NCBI RefSeq assembly: GCF_015690345.1
Contig: NZ_JADPUN010000437.1
Location: 1 to 33,242 of the forward strand
Length of the DNA stretch: 33,242 bases
Source of the DNA: Plantactinospora alkalitolerans
GTDB taxonomy: Bacteria > Actinomycetota > Actinomycetes > Mycobacteriales > Micromonosporaceae
Direction: 5' to 3'
The stretch's first letter is position 1, and each line of letters opens with the position of its first letter. Below, in pieces: positions 1 to 7,258 of this stretch. A model generated the notes under the pieces. The model saw only the letters and a program-made list of their open reading frames with translations. It was not told the origin of the DNA and did no database searches. Both the position numbers and the translations under genes were made by a program.

Positions 1-253
1 CCCACACAGGGGGCCAGCCCAGGTCAATCGGGGCGATGACCACGGTGTCCGCGTGCGCCAGTGCCTGGCTGTCGTGGTTGACCGTAATGGAGAAGCCAGC
101 GTTGGTCATCACTGGCTGGCCGTCAAGTGTGCAGGTCGCGACTTCGTACAGCGGGGCGCCATCGCAACCTTTGGCGCCGCCGAAGACCCGTGCGGGTATG
201 CCGAGATCGAACGGATAGACGCCTGCAAGGGCGAGGACGGCGACACGGTGCAT
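1..253 (-). CDS. GlxA-type (DJ-1/PfpI + AraC) transcriptional regulator, N-terminal fragment
   Basis: Reading leftward from an ATG at 251-253, the frame stays open to the window edge (84 codons, no stop), so the gene is cut by the window. It opens MHRVAVLALAGVYPFDLG and continues through GIPARVFGG and DTVVIAPIDLGW. This is the usual start of the DJ-1/PfpI (class I amidotransferase-like) sensor domain of GlxA-family regulators. In that family the sensor is followed by an AraC-type helix-turn-helix, which would lie outside the window. It is divergent from the oxidoreductase at 374, with 120 bp between the starts, so it may control that gene and itself. No clear ribosome-binding site precedes the ATG. 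The family call is good; the regulated target is inference. Confidence 0.8.
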   Translation of the reverse strand, partial: MHRVAVLALAGVYPFDLGIPARVFGGAKGCDGAPLYEVATCTLDGQPVMTNAGFSITVNHDSQALAHADTVVIAPIDLGWPPVW

Positions 254-286
254 GGCCCGATCTTTGCAGATCATGACACTCGGGCC
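254..286. promoter_or_regulatory. Nested inverted repeats between glxA-like gene and oxidoreductase
   Basis: Outer arms GGCCCGA (254-260) and TCGGGCC (280-286) are perfect inverted repeats. Within them lies GATCT-TTGC-AGATC (259-272). The structure begins one base upstream of the putative regulator start and lies in the divergent intergenic region. It could be an autoregulatory operator or an mRNA hairpin hiding the start codon. No binding protein can be assigned from sequence. Confidence 0.35.
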
Positions 287-373
287 ACTGTCGGATGTCC
301 GGGGAGTCCGGCAGCGTGGGGCCGGCGACGCGGGAGGCGGCGCTGTCCCTGGATTTTGAGAGGTAGTCGCGCC

Positions 374-1336
374 ATGTACAACGCCGTCGAAGCGCATCAG
401 ATGAAGGCGATCAGCCAGGATGTTCTCGGTGGGCCGGAGGTCCTCAAGCAGGTGTGGATGAACCGGCCCCGGGCCGGGGTGGGCGAGATCCTCGTGCGGG
501 TACACGCAGCCGGGGTCAACCCGCTGGACTGGAAGACTCGCGCCGCGGGGCTCTTCCTCGGACGTCCGCCGTTCATTCTTGGCTGGGACGTATCCGGCGT
601 GGTCGAAGCGGTCGGCGTAGGAGTAACGCTATTTCGGCCTGGGGACGAGGTCTTCGGAATGCCACGCCTTCCGCACCAGGCGGGGGCGTACGCCGAGTAT
701 CTGGCAGCCCCGGCCCGCCACTTCGCTCGCAAACCGGCGGGGATCGATCATGTTCACGCTGCAGCGCTGCCACTGGCGTCGCTGACAGCCTGGCAAGCCA
801 TGACGGAGACCGCGAATGTTCAGCCAGGGCAACGCGTGCTGATCCACGGTGCGGCCGGCGGGGTCGGCCACGTCGCCGTACAGATCGCCAAAGCCCTGGG
901 CGCCCAAGTGATCGGTACGGCCAGCGGCCCCAAGCACACCTTCCTGCGCAAGCTCGGAGCTGACGAACTCATCGACTACACGACTGTGGCCTTCGAAAAG
1001 GTCGCCAGCGAGGTCGATGTGGTGATCGACCCCATCGGCGAGGACTACGGACCACGCTCCCTGCAACTCCTGCGTCCAGGCGGCACCCTGGTGTCGCTGC
1101 CGCACCCAGCGGAGGACCGTCTGGTTCCGCAGGCCGCAGAACGCGGCATCCGGGCGGGTTACCTGCTCGTCGAGCCCGATCACGCCGGACTGCAAGCGAT
1201 CAGCGACCTCGTACAGTCCGGCCGACTACGCGCAAAAGTCGGCACGGTGCTACCGCTCGCCGAGGCCGCCGAGGCTCACCGGCTCGGCCAGACCGGACAC
1301 ACAACCGGCAAGATTGTCCTCGCCGTGGGCGCCTAG
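374..1336 (+). CDS. NADP-dependent oxidoreductase (zinc-independent MDR / quinone reductase family)
   Basis: A 320-residue cytoplasmic medium-chain dehydrogenase/reductase. An N-terminal GroES-like half (GEILVRVHAAGVNPLDWK, about residues 35-55, then GWDVSGVVEAVG) precedes a Rossmann half with HGAAGGVGHVAVQIAK starting at about residue 158, the NADP-binding signature of quinone oxidoreductase-like enzymes. It ends with the family's typical EAAEAHRLGQTGHTTGKIVL. The structural-zinc cysteine cluster of alcohol dehydrogenases is absent. The ATG at 374 follows GAGAGG at about 358-363. A second ATG at 401 (MKAISQ) gives the length most relatives have, so either start is possible. Family members reduce quinones or enones using NADPH; the substrate here is unknown. 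It stands alone, divergent from the GlxA-type regulator. Confidence 0.9.
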   Translation: MYNAVEAHQMKAISQDVLGGPEVLKQVWMNRPRAGVGEILVRVHAAGVNPLDWKTRAAGLFLGRPPFILGWDVSGVVEAVGVGVTLFRPGDEVFGMPRLPHQAGAYAEYLAAPARHFARKPAGIDHVHAAALPLASLTAWQAMTETANVQPGQRVLIHGAAGGVGHVAVQIAKALGAQVIGTASGPKHTFLRKLGADELIDYTTVAFEKVASEVDVVIDPIGEDYGPRSLQLLRPGGTLVSLPHPAEDRLVPQAAERGIRAGYLLVEPDHAGLQAISDLVQSGRLRAKVGTVLPLAEAAEAHRLGQTGHTTGKIVLAVGA

Positions 1337-1400
1337 TCTTGGTTTTTAACCTTCGGTGCTCTCGCCTCATGTTTTGCGCCGTCGAGAGTGGACATCGAGG

Positions 1401-1459
1401 CGGCCTTCGGTGATCATGTCGTCTCGCCAAAGAAGAACATGACTCACAATCGAAGGCCG
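1401..1459. repeat. Long imperfect inverted repeat just upstream of transposase start
   Basis: CGGCCTTCG (1401-1409) is exactly complementary to CGAAGGCCG (1451-1459). The pairing extends with one bulge through GTGATCATGT (1410-1419) against ACATGACTCAC (1438-1448). The downstream arm touches the start codon of the transposase fragment. It is probably part of the IS 5' end, where such stems limit read-through translation. Confidence 0.45.
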
Positions 1460-2007
1460 TGATGAGCAGTGTGCCCGACCCCGCTGGCCGCGTCGAGTCG
1501 CTGCGGCGACTCGCAGGGTTCCGGGAAGAGTTCTACAGCTGTCTGACCCGTCGGGCGGACGCGCTGTTCGAGCTGACCGACGCGGTGTCGTGCGCGGATG
1601 GCCCGGTGGACAGCTTGGTCGGGTTGAGCCTGACCGCCGAACATCGCCGGGGTCATGGGGCGCTCTACGATGCGGTCAACCACGGGCGTCTGGAACTGGC
1701 CCCGTTGCGCCGGGCCGTGGCCGCGGCCGCGTTGTCGGTCCCGCTGGCCGCTGATCGGCGGATCGTGCTTGCGGTGGACGTGTCCGCGTGGCTGCGCCGG
1801 GAAGCCCACACCAGCCCGGACCGGCTCTACTGCCACGTGACCGGGCAGACCCGCACCCAGGACCAGCGAGTCCCCGGCTGGCCGTACTCGATCGTGGCCG
1901 CCCTGGAGACCGGCGCCGCCTCCTGGACCGCGCTGCTCGACGCGGTCCGGCTAGTCGGACCGGGTTTTGACCACGAGCAGCGGGGAGAGGGCGAACGCCG
2001 GTCATGA
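1459..2007 (+). pseudogene. DDE-superfamily transposase, 3'-truncated
   Basis: GTG at 1459 is followed at once by ATG at 1462. The protein has VPDPAGRVESLRRLAGFREE, VAAAALSVPLAADRRIVLAV and VDVSAWLRR, then HVTGQTRTQDQRVPGWPYS and SWTALLDAVRL. This is the N-terminal third of a large actinobacterial DDE-superfamily transposase family (I believe the NF041680 type, usually above 400 residues). The first catalytic Asp region (LAVDVSAW) is present. Similarity ends near 1960, the remaining residues to the stop at 2007 look random, and the DDE core is lost, so it cannot be active. The cut lies next to another IS remnant that begins at about 2105. Confidence 0.75.
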
Positions 2008-2104
2008 CAGCCATCGATTCCGGCCGCGAGCGTGGCAAGCCATTGTGCGGCGGCAACGTCGAGGCGACGGGTGCCGGCAAGACTGCACCAGACCCGCCAG
2101 GTGG

Positions 2105-2848
2105 GTGTACCGTCTCAAAATCCTGTTCACGGCTGTGACCTGGTCTTTCGAGGATCTGATCCGGCTGCCCGGTGGTACTCGTTGACCACGCCGCCAAGCC
2201 GTCGTCGGCGCCGTACGGGCCATCCGTCGAGATGACGACGGTCGGGTCGTGGTGGGGCGGCAACTGTTGCAGGCCCTGATGTGGGCGGTGCTCGTTGACG
2301 TGCTGCACGTACTCGTTGACCACCGCCGCAGCGTGCCGTTCGTTGTAGACCAGGACGTGGTCGGTGCACTCCTGGCGCAGGCTTCGGCCCCAGCGCTCGA
2401 TGAACGCGTTCGCCCGCGAGGTGCGCGGAGGAATCGTGACTTCTCCCGGACCAGCCGCAGGACCAGGTCACGGATCTCGTCGCTGACCCGCGGCCGGGCA
2501 GCCCGGTCGGGGTACGTCCAATGACAGCGCACCAGCCGACGGTGCCAGGCCAGCAGCGTGGCCGGGGTGACGAGGCGATGCGCCCGCACCGCCTGCGGCA
2601 GCAGCCGGCCGAGCGCGGCCAGCACCGCCCGATCCGGCCACGACAACCGGGGACGGCCGCGGATCTGCCGGCGCAGCACCGCCACCTCCTGCCGCAGCGC
2701 AAGCGCCTCGACCAGCAGCGCCCTGTCGCCACGAGCCAGCAGCCCCAGTCCACCGAACACACGGATCACCGTCAGGTACAGCAGCCGTACCAACACACCG
2801 ATGATCGTCACTGCCACCCTTGCGGTTACGGCTCACAGCGTGTGCGAC
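2105..2848 (-). pseudogene. Internally deleted integrase-core (rve) IS transposase with both IS ends partly kept
   Basis: On the minus strand the frame from 2817 reads [19 protein letters not shown] and [15 protein letters not shown], closely matching the intact IS at 27277-28467. After [13 protein letters not shown] (near 2440) it jumps in another frame to [20 protein letters not shown] and [17 protein letters not shown]. About 150 residues holding the first two catalytic Asp residues are deleted; only the Glu block remains. A further frameshift lies before the tail [17 protein letters not shown]. The left IS terminus resembles CTGTACCGTGCC (from 2105). The right end retains GCTCACAGCGTGTGCGAC (2831-2848) but lacks the terminal repeat. 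Confidence 0.8.
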
Positions 2849-2871
2849 CTGTTCCCACCCGGGCGACCCGA

Positions 2872-2981
2872 ATCGATCTTCAAAACACCAGGCCACCGCA
2901 CCCAAGCGGGATTTTGACACGCTTCACAGCTTCGACTAACACCAGCTCACCGACCATGCGACGAGTTTTGGCACGGCATAG
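2872..2981. repeat. Two abutting IS end fragments
   Basis: 2872-2929 resembles the 3' end of the 1191-bp IS group read on the plus strand (GATCTTCAAAACACCAGG, ending ATTTTGACACGCTTCACAG). 2940-2981 resembles the 5' end read on the minus strand (GCGACGAGTTTTGGCACGG, then CATAG). They lie back to back without transposase DNA between them. The 200 bp from 2849 to 3048 holds no gene that I can support. Confidence 0.55.
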
Positions 2982-3048
2982 GCCCGGCCCACCGACCCGC
3001 AACGCCGTACCTTCGACCAGTACGACTGACGCCACTTCAAACACTCAC

Positions 3049-3450
3049 TTACCAAGTGCGCCATTCATCAGTTAGGTCCTCGCGTGGAACGCCGTGACGG
3101 GCGGATAACACGTCGAGGTCGACGCCCGCCTCGCTAATCGTTCGATCAATGTAGTCGCACAGTACAGTGCGCTCGCCAGTGGCAATCGCATCAGAATCGC
3201 AATCCTCATTCAGAGCATTTAGCGCATAGACCACATTTCGAATGAGGGAAAGGACTTCGCCATCTGTCGGAACGCTAAGCCCGGCCACATCTCGCTCGAA
3301 GACATCAAAAATCTCATCGAAACGCTGGAGCAAATCCGGCGGAAATAGCCCCTCCATGACTGCAAACTCCTGCTCCAAGGCGCCTACAGCAACGAGACGC
3401 GCCTCTTCAGCGGTTCCGTCACGCCATTCACTTGACGGCCTGATCGCCAC
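3049..3450 (-). CDS. Acidic hypothetical protein, candidate immunity protein
   Basis: This 133-residue soluble acidic protein starts at GTG 3450 after a good ribosome-binding site (AGGTGA, 4 bases before the start) and ends DEWRTW at 3051. It has no signal peptide, membrane segment or family motif that I recognise. Its helix-rich character (LLQRFDEIFDVFERDVAGL, LIRNVVYALNALNEDCD) and many Asp/Glu fit the style of small immunity proteins of polymorphic toxin systems. It begins 11 bases after the stop of an upstream, IS-truncated frame that looks like a toxin C-terminus (3462-3648). Base composition is lower in GC than the neighbours. The gene itself is well supported; the immunity role is inference from arrangement. 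Confidence 0.7.
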   Translation of the reverse strand: MAIRPSSEWRDGTAEEARLVAVGALEQEFAVMEGLFPPDLLQRFDEIFDVFERDVAGLSVPTDGEVLSLIRNVVYALNALNEDCDSDAIATGERTVLCDYIDRTISEAGVDLDVLSARHGVPREDLTDEWRTW

Positions 3451-3461
3451 TTACTCACCTA

Positions 3462-3648
3462 CTAACATGTGACACCGCCAGGAGCTTTTCCGCTCCCAGG
3501 ACCGCTACCATAAATCTTGTACATGGCGGGATTATTTGTGTTATAGGGAAGTTTAGCCTTTCCGCCGAATTCGTCGAAAACGTTCGATTTCGTCACGGAT
3601 AGTGATCTGATTTGCAGGCAAATCGCCGGCTCAATGTAGATGCACGGA
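3462..3648 (-). pseudogene. C-terminal remnant of a possible polymorphic toxin, cut by IS
   Basis: A minus-strand frame of about 62 codons ends at TAG 3462-3464 with VFDEFGGKAKLPYNTNNPAM and then YKIYGSGPGSGKAPGGVTC. The upstream side stops at an IS terminus (TTGGCACGGTACAG, 3649-3662), so the start and main body are gone. The stretch is clearly richer in A and T than the surrounding DNA. A short Gly-rich tail, low GC, and a tightly following small acidic gene are typical of a variable toxin tip with its immunity gene. I do not recognise the toxin fold, and a plain hypothetical gene is the alternative. Confidence 0.45.
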
Positions 3649-3895
3649 TTGGCACGGTACAGGCACGCACAGACCGTGGTCAACGAGTACGTGGACCACT
3701 TCAACAACCACCGGCCACACCAAGGACGACAACAGCGCCCACCCAACCACGACCCGACCGCCATCATTCCCATGGACAAGCCCGTACGGCGTCAACGACG
3801 GCTCGGCGGAGTGATCAACGAGTACCACCGAGCAGCCTGAACCGATCTTCAAAAGACCAGGTCAAGGCCGTCGTACCAATTTTGGCACGCTACAG
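3649..3895 (+). pseudogene. C-terminal fragment of 1191-bp-type IS transposase
   Basis: The plus strand encodes [20 protein letters not shown], then [19 protein letters not shown] and [13 protein letters not shown] with a stop at 3838-3840. This is the last 60 or so residues of the transposase seen intact at 27332-28411. The right terminus TTTTGGCACGCTACAG (3880-3895) is kept. The fragment is preceded by TTGGCACGGTACAG (3649-3662), which is a right-end sequence and not the left end expected here. It is therefore a rearrangement scar and not a simple truncation. The right terminus abuts an ISL3 transposase frame at 3896. Confidence 0.75.
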
Positions 3896-5313
3896 GTGAT
3901 CGATCTGCTGGTGCGCCGCTTCAAGTGCGTGTCCGACACCTGTCCTGCGGTGACGTTCGCCGAACAGGTGCCGGGCCTGACGCATCCGCATGGACGGCGT
4001 ACGCCGGTGCTGCAGCACCGGTTTGCGGTGGCGCTCGCGGCCCGGCCGGCGGCCCGGCTCGCCCGGCGGCTGGGCGTGCCGGTCGCCAAGGACACCCTGC
4101 TGCGGCTGGTCCGTGCCCTGCCGGACCCGCCCGCCGGTGACGTGCGGATCGTGGGCGTCGACGACTTCGCGCTGCGCCGCCGCCACGTCTACGCCACGAT
4201 CATCGTGGACCTGCAGACGCGGCGCCCGGTCGAGGTGATCGAGGGCCGCGACGCCGGACCGATCGCGGCGTGGCTGGCCGGCCATCCCGAGATCGAGGTG
4301 GTCTGCCGCGACCGCGGCCGCGCCTATGCCGAGGCCGCCCGGGCCGGTGCTCCTCAGGCCCAGCAAGTCGCTGACCGGTGGCATTTGTGGCACAACCTGT
4401 GCGAGGCGGTGGAGAAGACCGTCGCGGCCCACCACAGCTGCATCGAAGCCGCGTTCGCCGTGGCAGAGCCGCCGGTGGAGTGCCAACGCCGCTACCGTTG
4501 CCGGATGCGCACTGCGGCGTCCGTGGCCGGCCACGCGCCCTCGTCGCCCGCACCACCGAGCGCCACCACGCCGTGCAGGAACTCGTCGCGGCCGGCCGTT
4601 CGCTCAAAGGCATCAGCCGCGACCTGAACCTGGACTACTACGCCGTGCGCCGCTACGCCCGTGCCACCAGCCTCGACGAACTCATCGCGCCCGCGATCCA
4701 CCGCCGCTCCGTGCTAGATGCGTTCAAGCCCTATCTGTACGAGCAGTTCACCCAGGGCCAGCACAACGCATTGCACCTGTACCGACAGATCCGCCAGCAG
4801 GGATACACCGGCAGCAGCAGCACCGTCGGCCTCTACGTCCACCTGCTCAAACGCGGCATCACACCACCGCCACCACCACGACCCATCCCGGCACCCCGCA
4901 CCGCAGCAGCCCTGCTGCTCACCCGCCCGGACCGGCTGCAACCCGAGCAGACGCTCAGCCTGAACGACGTCCAAGCAGCATGCCCCCACCTGACCACCAC
5001 CACCCAGCACATCCGCGCCTTCGCCGCAATGCTGACCAACCTCACCGGCCACCATCTACCCGACTGGATCAACACCGTCCGCAACGACGACCTGCCCCAC
5101 CTGCGACAGTTCGCCGACGGGCTCCGAACCGACTACAACGCCGTCCTCGCCGGCCTATCCACCCCCTGGAGTTCAGGACAGGTCGAAGGCCAGAACACCA
5201 GAGCCAAACTCGTCAAACGCATCGGCTACGGCCGCGCCAACTTCGACCTTCTCCGCAACGCATCCTTCTGCGCGCCTGACAACCGTCACAAGATCAGCGA
5301 CAGAGCCCGATGA
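3896..5313 (+). pseudogene. ISL3-family transposase, 5'-truncated and frameshifted
   Basis: The frame opens mid-protein at [20 protein letters not shown], the end of the ISL3 zinc-finger region. It continues through [34 protein letters not shown] (first catalytic Asp), [20 protein letters not shown] (second) and [18 protein letters not shown]. At about 4510-4540 reading moves to another frame, resuming [20 protein letters not shown] and ending with SGQVEGQNTRAKLVKRIGYG, which contains the catalytic Glu. The N-terminus was removed by the IS fragment ending at 3895. The right IS end is probably 5308, where AGATCAGCGACAGAGCCC resembles ISL3 termini. It cannot be functional. Confidence 0.85.
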
Positions 5314-5360
5314 CGTGCACAGGTTGCGTTCGGGGTCGGAGCTGCTTGGTACCTTGCGGT

Positions 5361-5939
5361 GTGCTCGTATTGTGGCCGGATTTGGCGGACATCCTCCGAG
5401 GTCTTCTCCGACAACATGGCCTTGATCCGAACCGGGTAGAGAACCCCGAGTTGGCCTGGCGGGTGTTCTGGGCCTTCCTCGCCATTGAGATCGATGGGCT
5501 GGAGTCGGAACCGGACAGCAACGCCGACGGGTTCGACGTGTCCTGGGGTCGCTATAGCTGGAGTGACGAGCTACCGACCCTGTCGTTCAACAGGCATCTG
5601 ATGGTCGACGAGGCGCGGCCGGATTGGTATCAGCCGGAACGCTGGAGGCTCAGCTTTGACATGGTATTTCCGGATTTGCCCGCTTTCGCTGACGTCGGTG
5701 AGCTCAACACTCAGAGCAGCGGTATTTATTACGAACGCCCAGGTTCTGGGATGGACGATGCCGTGCGTGAGGCGTTGTGGGAGGTCGAGCGGTATCCGGC
5801 GTTGCAGGCGCTGTGGACGAGTACGCCGCTGTGGAGCGTGATCGGCTTCGGCTCTCGGCACCCACGTGTGGGAGACGTGGGTGCCTTCGATGCCCAGCAG
5901 CAGGTCGCCTATCTTGAGTGGCGCGCCCGTTACGGTTGA
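5361..5939 (+). CDS. Hypothetical protein, no recognised domain
   Basis: From a GTG at 5361 the product is about 192 residues: LADILRGLLRQHGLDPNRVE, AWRVFWAFLAIEIDGLE, VSWGRYSWSDELPTLSFNR, YQPERWRLSFDMVFPD and SSGIYYERPGSGMDD. It is soluble, rich in Trp and acidic residues, with no signal peptide or membrane segment. The frame is open further upstream to 5310, immediately after the ISL3 end, so the native start is uncertain. TTG at 5370 is also possible, and the native promoter may have been displaced. I recognise it only as resembling uncharacterised actinobacterial proteins. Its position beside a toxin/immunity remnant would allow an immunity-like role, but nothing in the sequence shows this. 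Confidence 0.55.
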   Translation: MLVLWPDLADILRGLLRQHGLDPNRVENPELAWRVFWAFLAIEIDGLESEPDSNADGFDVSWGRYSWSDELPTLSFNRHLMVDEARPDWYQPERWRLSFDMVFPDLPAFADVGELNTQSSGIYYERPGSGMDDAVREALWEVERYPALQALWTSTPLWSVIGFGSRHPRVGDVGAFDAQQQVAYLEWRARYG

Positions 5940-6009
5940 AGTTGTCCGCGCTCGCCGATCAAGCGCTGCTCGTGGTGTCAGGCACCGCTGGCTCGGGCTT
6001 GGCTTGGTC

Positions 6010-7200
6010 CTGTACCGTTCGAGAACGCGGCTTCGGCTACGCGGCCTGCTCGTACTCGTTGATCAACCCGTGGACCACCTTCCTGCGCCGTACCCGCACC
6101 GCACCGCACCCAAATCAGCAACCATCGCCGGAAGCCTGTCCCGCTCAGGTGGGCGTTGCCCGCGGGCCTGGTGCGGCCGATGCCCGTTATAGTGCGCCAG
6201 ATACTCGTGCAGCACGGCGAGTAGCTGCCGCGTGTTGTAGATCAGGAGCCGGTCCAGGCATTCTCGCCGGACCGTACGCACCCAGCGCTCCGCGAACGCG
6301 TTCGCACGGGGCGCCTGTGGCGGCGTCCGGAGCACCTCAATACCCCCGGCCCGGAACACGGTGTCCAACATCGCGGTGTACTTGGCGTCCCGGTCCCGGA
6401 TCAGGAAACGGAACCGGTTGGCCCGTTCCCCCAGGTCCAGCATCAGGTTGCGGGCCTGCTGCGTCACCCACTCACCGGTCGGATTCGTGGTGGCGCCCAG
6501 CAGGTGGACTCGCCGGGTGGCGACCTCCATGAGGAACAGTACATAGACGCGGGTCATGCCGATGGTGTCTACATGCAGGAAATCGCAGGACAGGATGCCT
6601 TTGGCCTGCGCGGTGAGGAACTCGGTCCAGGCCGGTCCCGCCCATCGCGGCGCCGGGCCGGCACCAGCCCTGGTCAGGATCGCCCAGACCGTGCTGGCCG
6701 CGAGTCGGTAGCCCAGGCCGGCCAACTCGCCCTGGATACGCCGACAACCCCAGGTCGGGTTGTCCCGGGCCAGCCGCAGCACCAACTGGCGCACCTCGGC
6801 CGTGACCGGTGGACGACCCGCACGCCGCCTCGGATAGGTCCACCGCCGCGCGATCAGGTTGCGATGCCAACGCAACAAGGTGGCCGGAGTGACGAAGAAC
6901 GCTGGCCACCGCGTCCGCGGCGGCAGCCTCGACAGCCCGGCCAGCACCACCCGGTCGGCCGGTTCCAGATCCAGCCGGCGCACCTGCCGACGGAGTACCG
7001 CGACCTGGTGCCGCAACACGAGCACCTCGACCGCGTTGGCGTGCCCACCGCGAGCCAACAGGATCACCAACCGCAGTGCCTGCCGAAGAATCAGGTAGCC
7101 GAACGACAGGATCATGACCGGCAGCATGACACCACTCGTCGATCCCACGATGGACAAAGTCCCACGTCAGCGCCCGTGGCCGAGTTTCCGAACGGTACAG
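6010..7200 (-). mobile_element. Intact 1191-bp IS, copy 1 (integrase-core transposase)
   Basis: The left end CTGTACCGTTCG (6010-6021) is the inverted repeat of CGAACGGTACAG (7189-7200). The single transposase is on the minus strand. The element is the same length as those at 14590, 21326 and 27277. It is nearly identical to 21326-22516: I find two differences, the third terminal base (G here, A there) and A/G at the position equivalent to 22206. No obvious target-site duplication flanks it. Confidence 0.85.
6063..7157 (-). CDS. Integrase-core (rve) transposase, IS481/IS3-like, with altered C-terminus
   Basis: A 364-residue DDE transposase. It has a helical N-terminus (ILRQALRLVILLARGGH, then VLRHQVAVLRRQVRR), an HTH/linker region (FVTPATLLRWHRNLIARRW, WGCRRIQGELAGLGY) and an rve catalytic core with Asp in ILSCDFLHVDT, Asp in [10 protein letters not shown] and Glu in NAFAERWVRTVRR. 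Relatives end with a conserved KVVHGLINEYEQAA-type tail. Here that tail is present in the DNA but in a different frame, because the pentamer GCACC is repeated three times at 6096-6110; two copies would restore it. The protein instead ends GCGYGAGRWSTG-like (after AVR) at 6063. The same change is in the second copy, so the enzyme probably remained mobile with it. Confidence 0.85.
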   Translation of the reverse strand: MSIVGSTSGVMLPVMILSFGYLILRQALRLVILLARGGHANAVEVLVLRHQVAVLRRQVRRLDLEPADRVVLAGLSRLPPRTRWPAFFVTPATLLRWHRNLIARRWTYPRRRAGRPPVTAEVRQLVLRLARDNPTWGCRRIQGELAGLGYRLAASTVWAILTRAGAGPAPRWAGPAWTEFLTAQAKGILSCDFLHVDTIGMTRVYVLFLMEVATRRVHLLGATTNPTGEWVTQQARNLMLDLGERANRFRFLIRDRDAKYTAMLDTVFRAGGIEVLRTPPQAPRANAFAERWVRTVRRECLDRLLIYNTRQLLAVLHEYLAHYNGHRPHQARGQRPPERDRLPAMVADLGAVRCGYGAGRWSTG

Positions 7201-7218
7201 CCTGTGCCCCGACTTCCA

Positions 7219-7248
7219 CCTCCCGTCACGACGGACCGCGACGGGAGG
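7219..7248 (-). terminator. Stem-loop terminator after the secreted hydrolase
   Basis: CCTCCCGTC (7219-7227) and GACGGGAGG (7240-7248) form a perfect 9-bp stem with a 12-base loop. It lies 11 bp beyond the stop of the minus-strand hydrolase. There is no long T tract, as is common in actinomycetes. Confidence 0.6.
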
Positions 7249-7258
7249 GCGAAAGGGT

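Noticed and set aside
53-373. Long N-terminal extension of the oxidoreductase
   Set aside because: The upstream part is antisense to the GlxA-like regulator and lacks family similarity; the conserved domain starts at 374-401.
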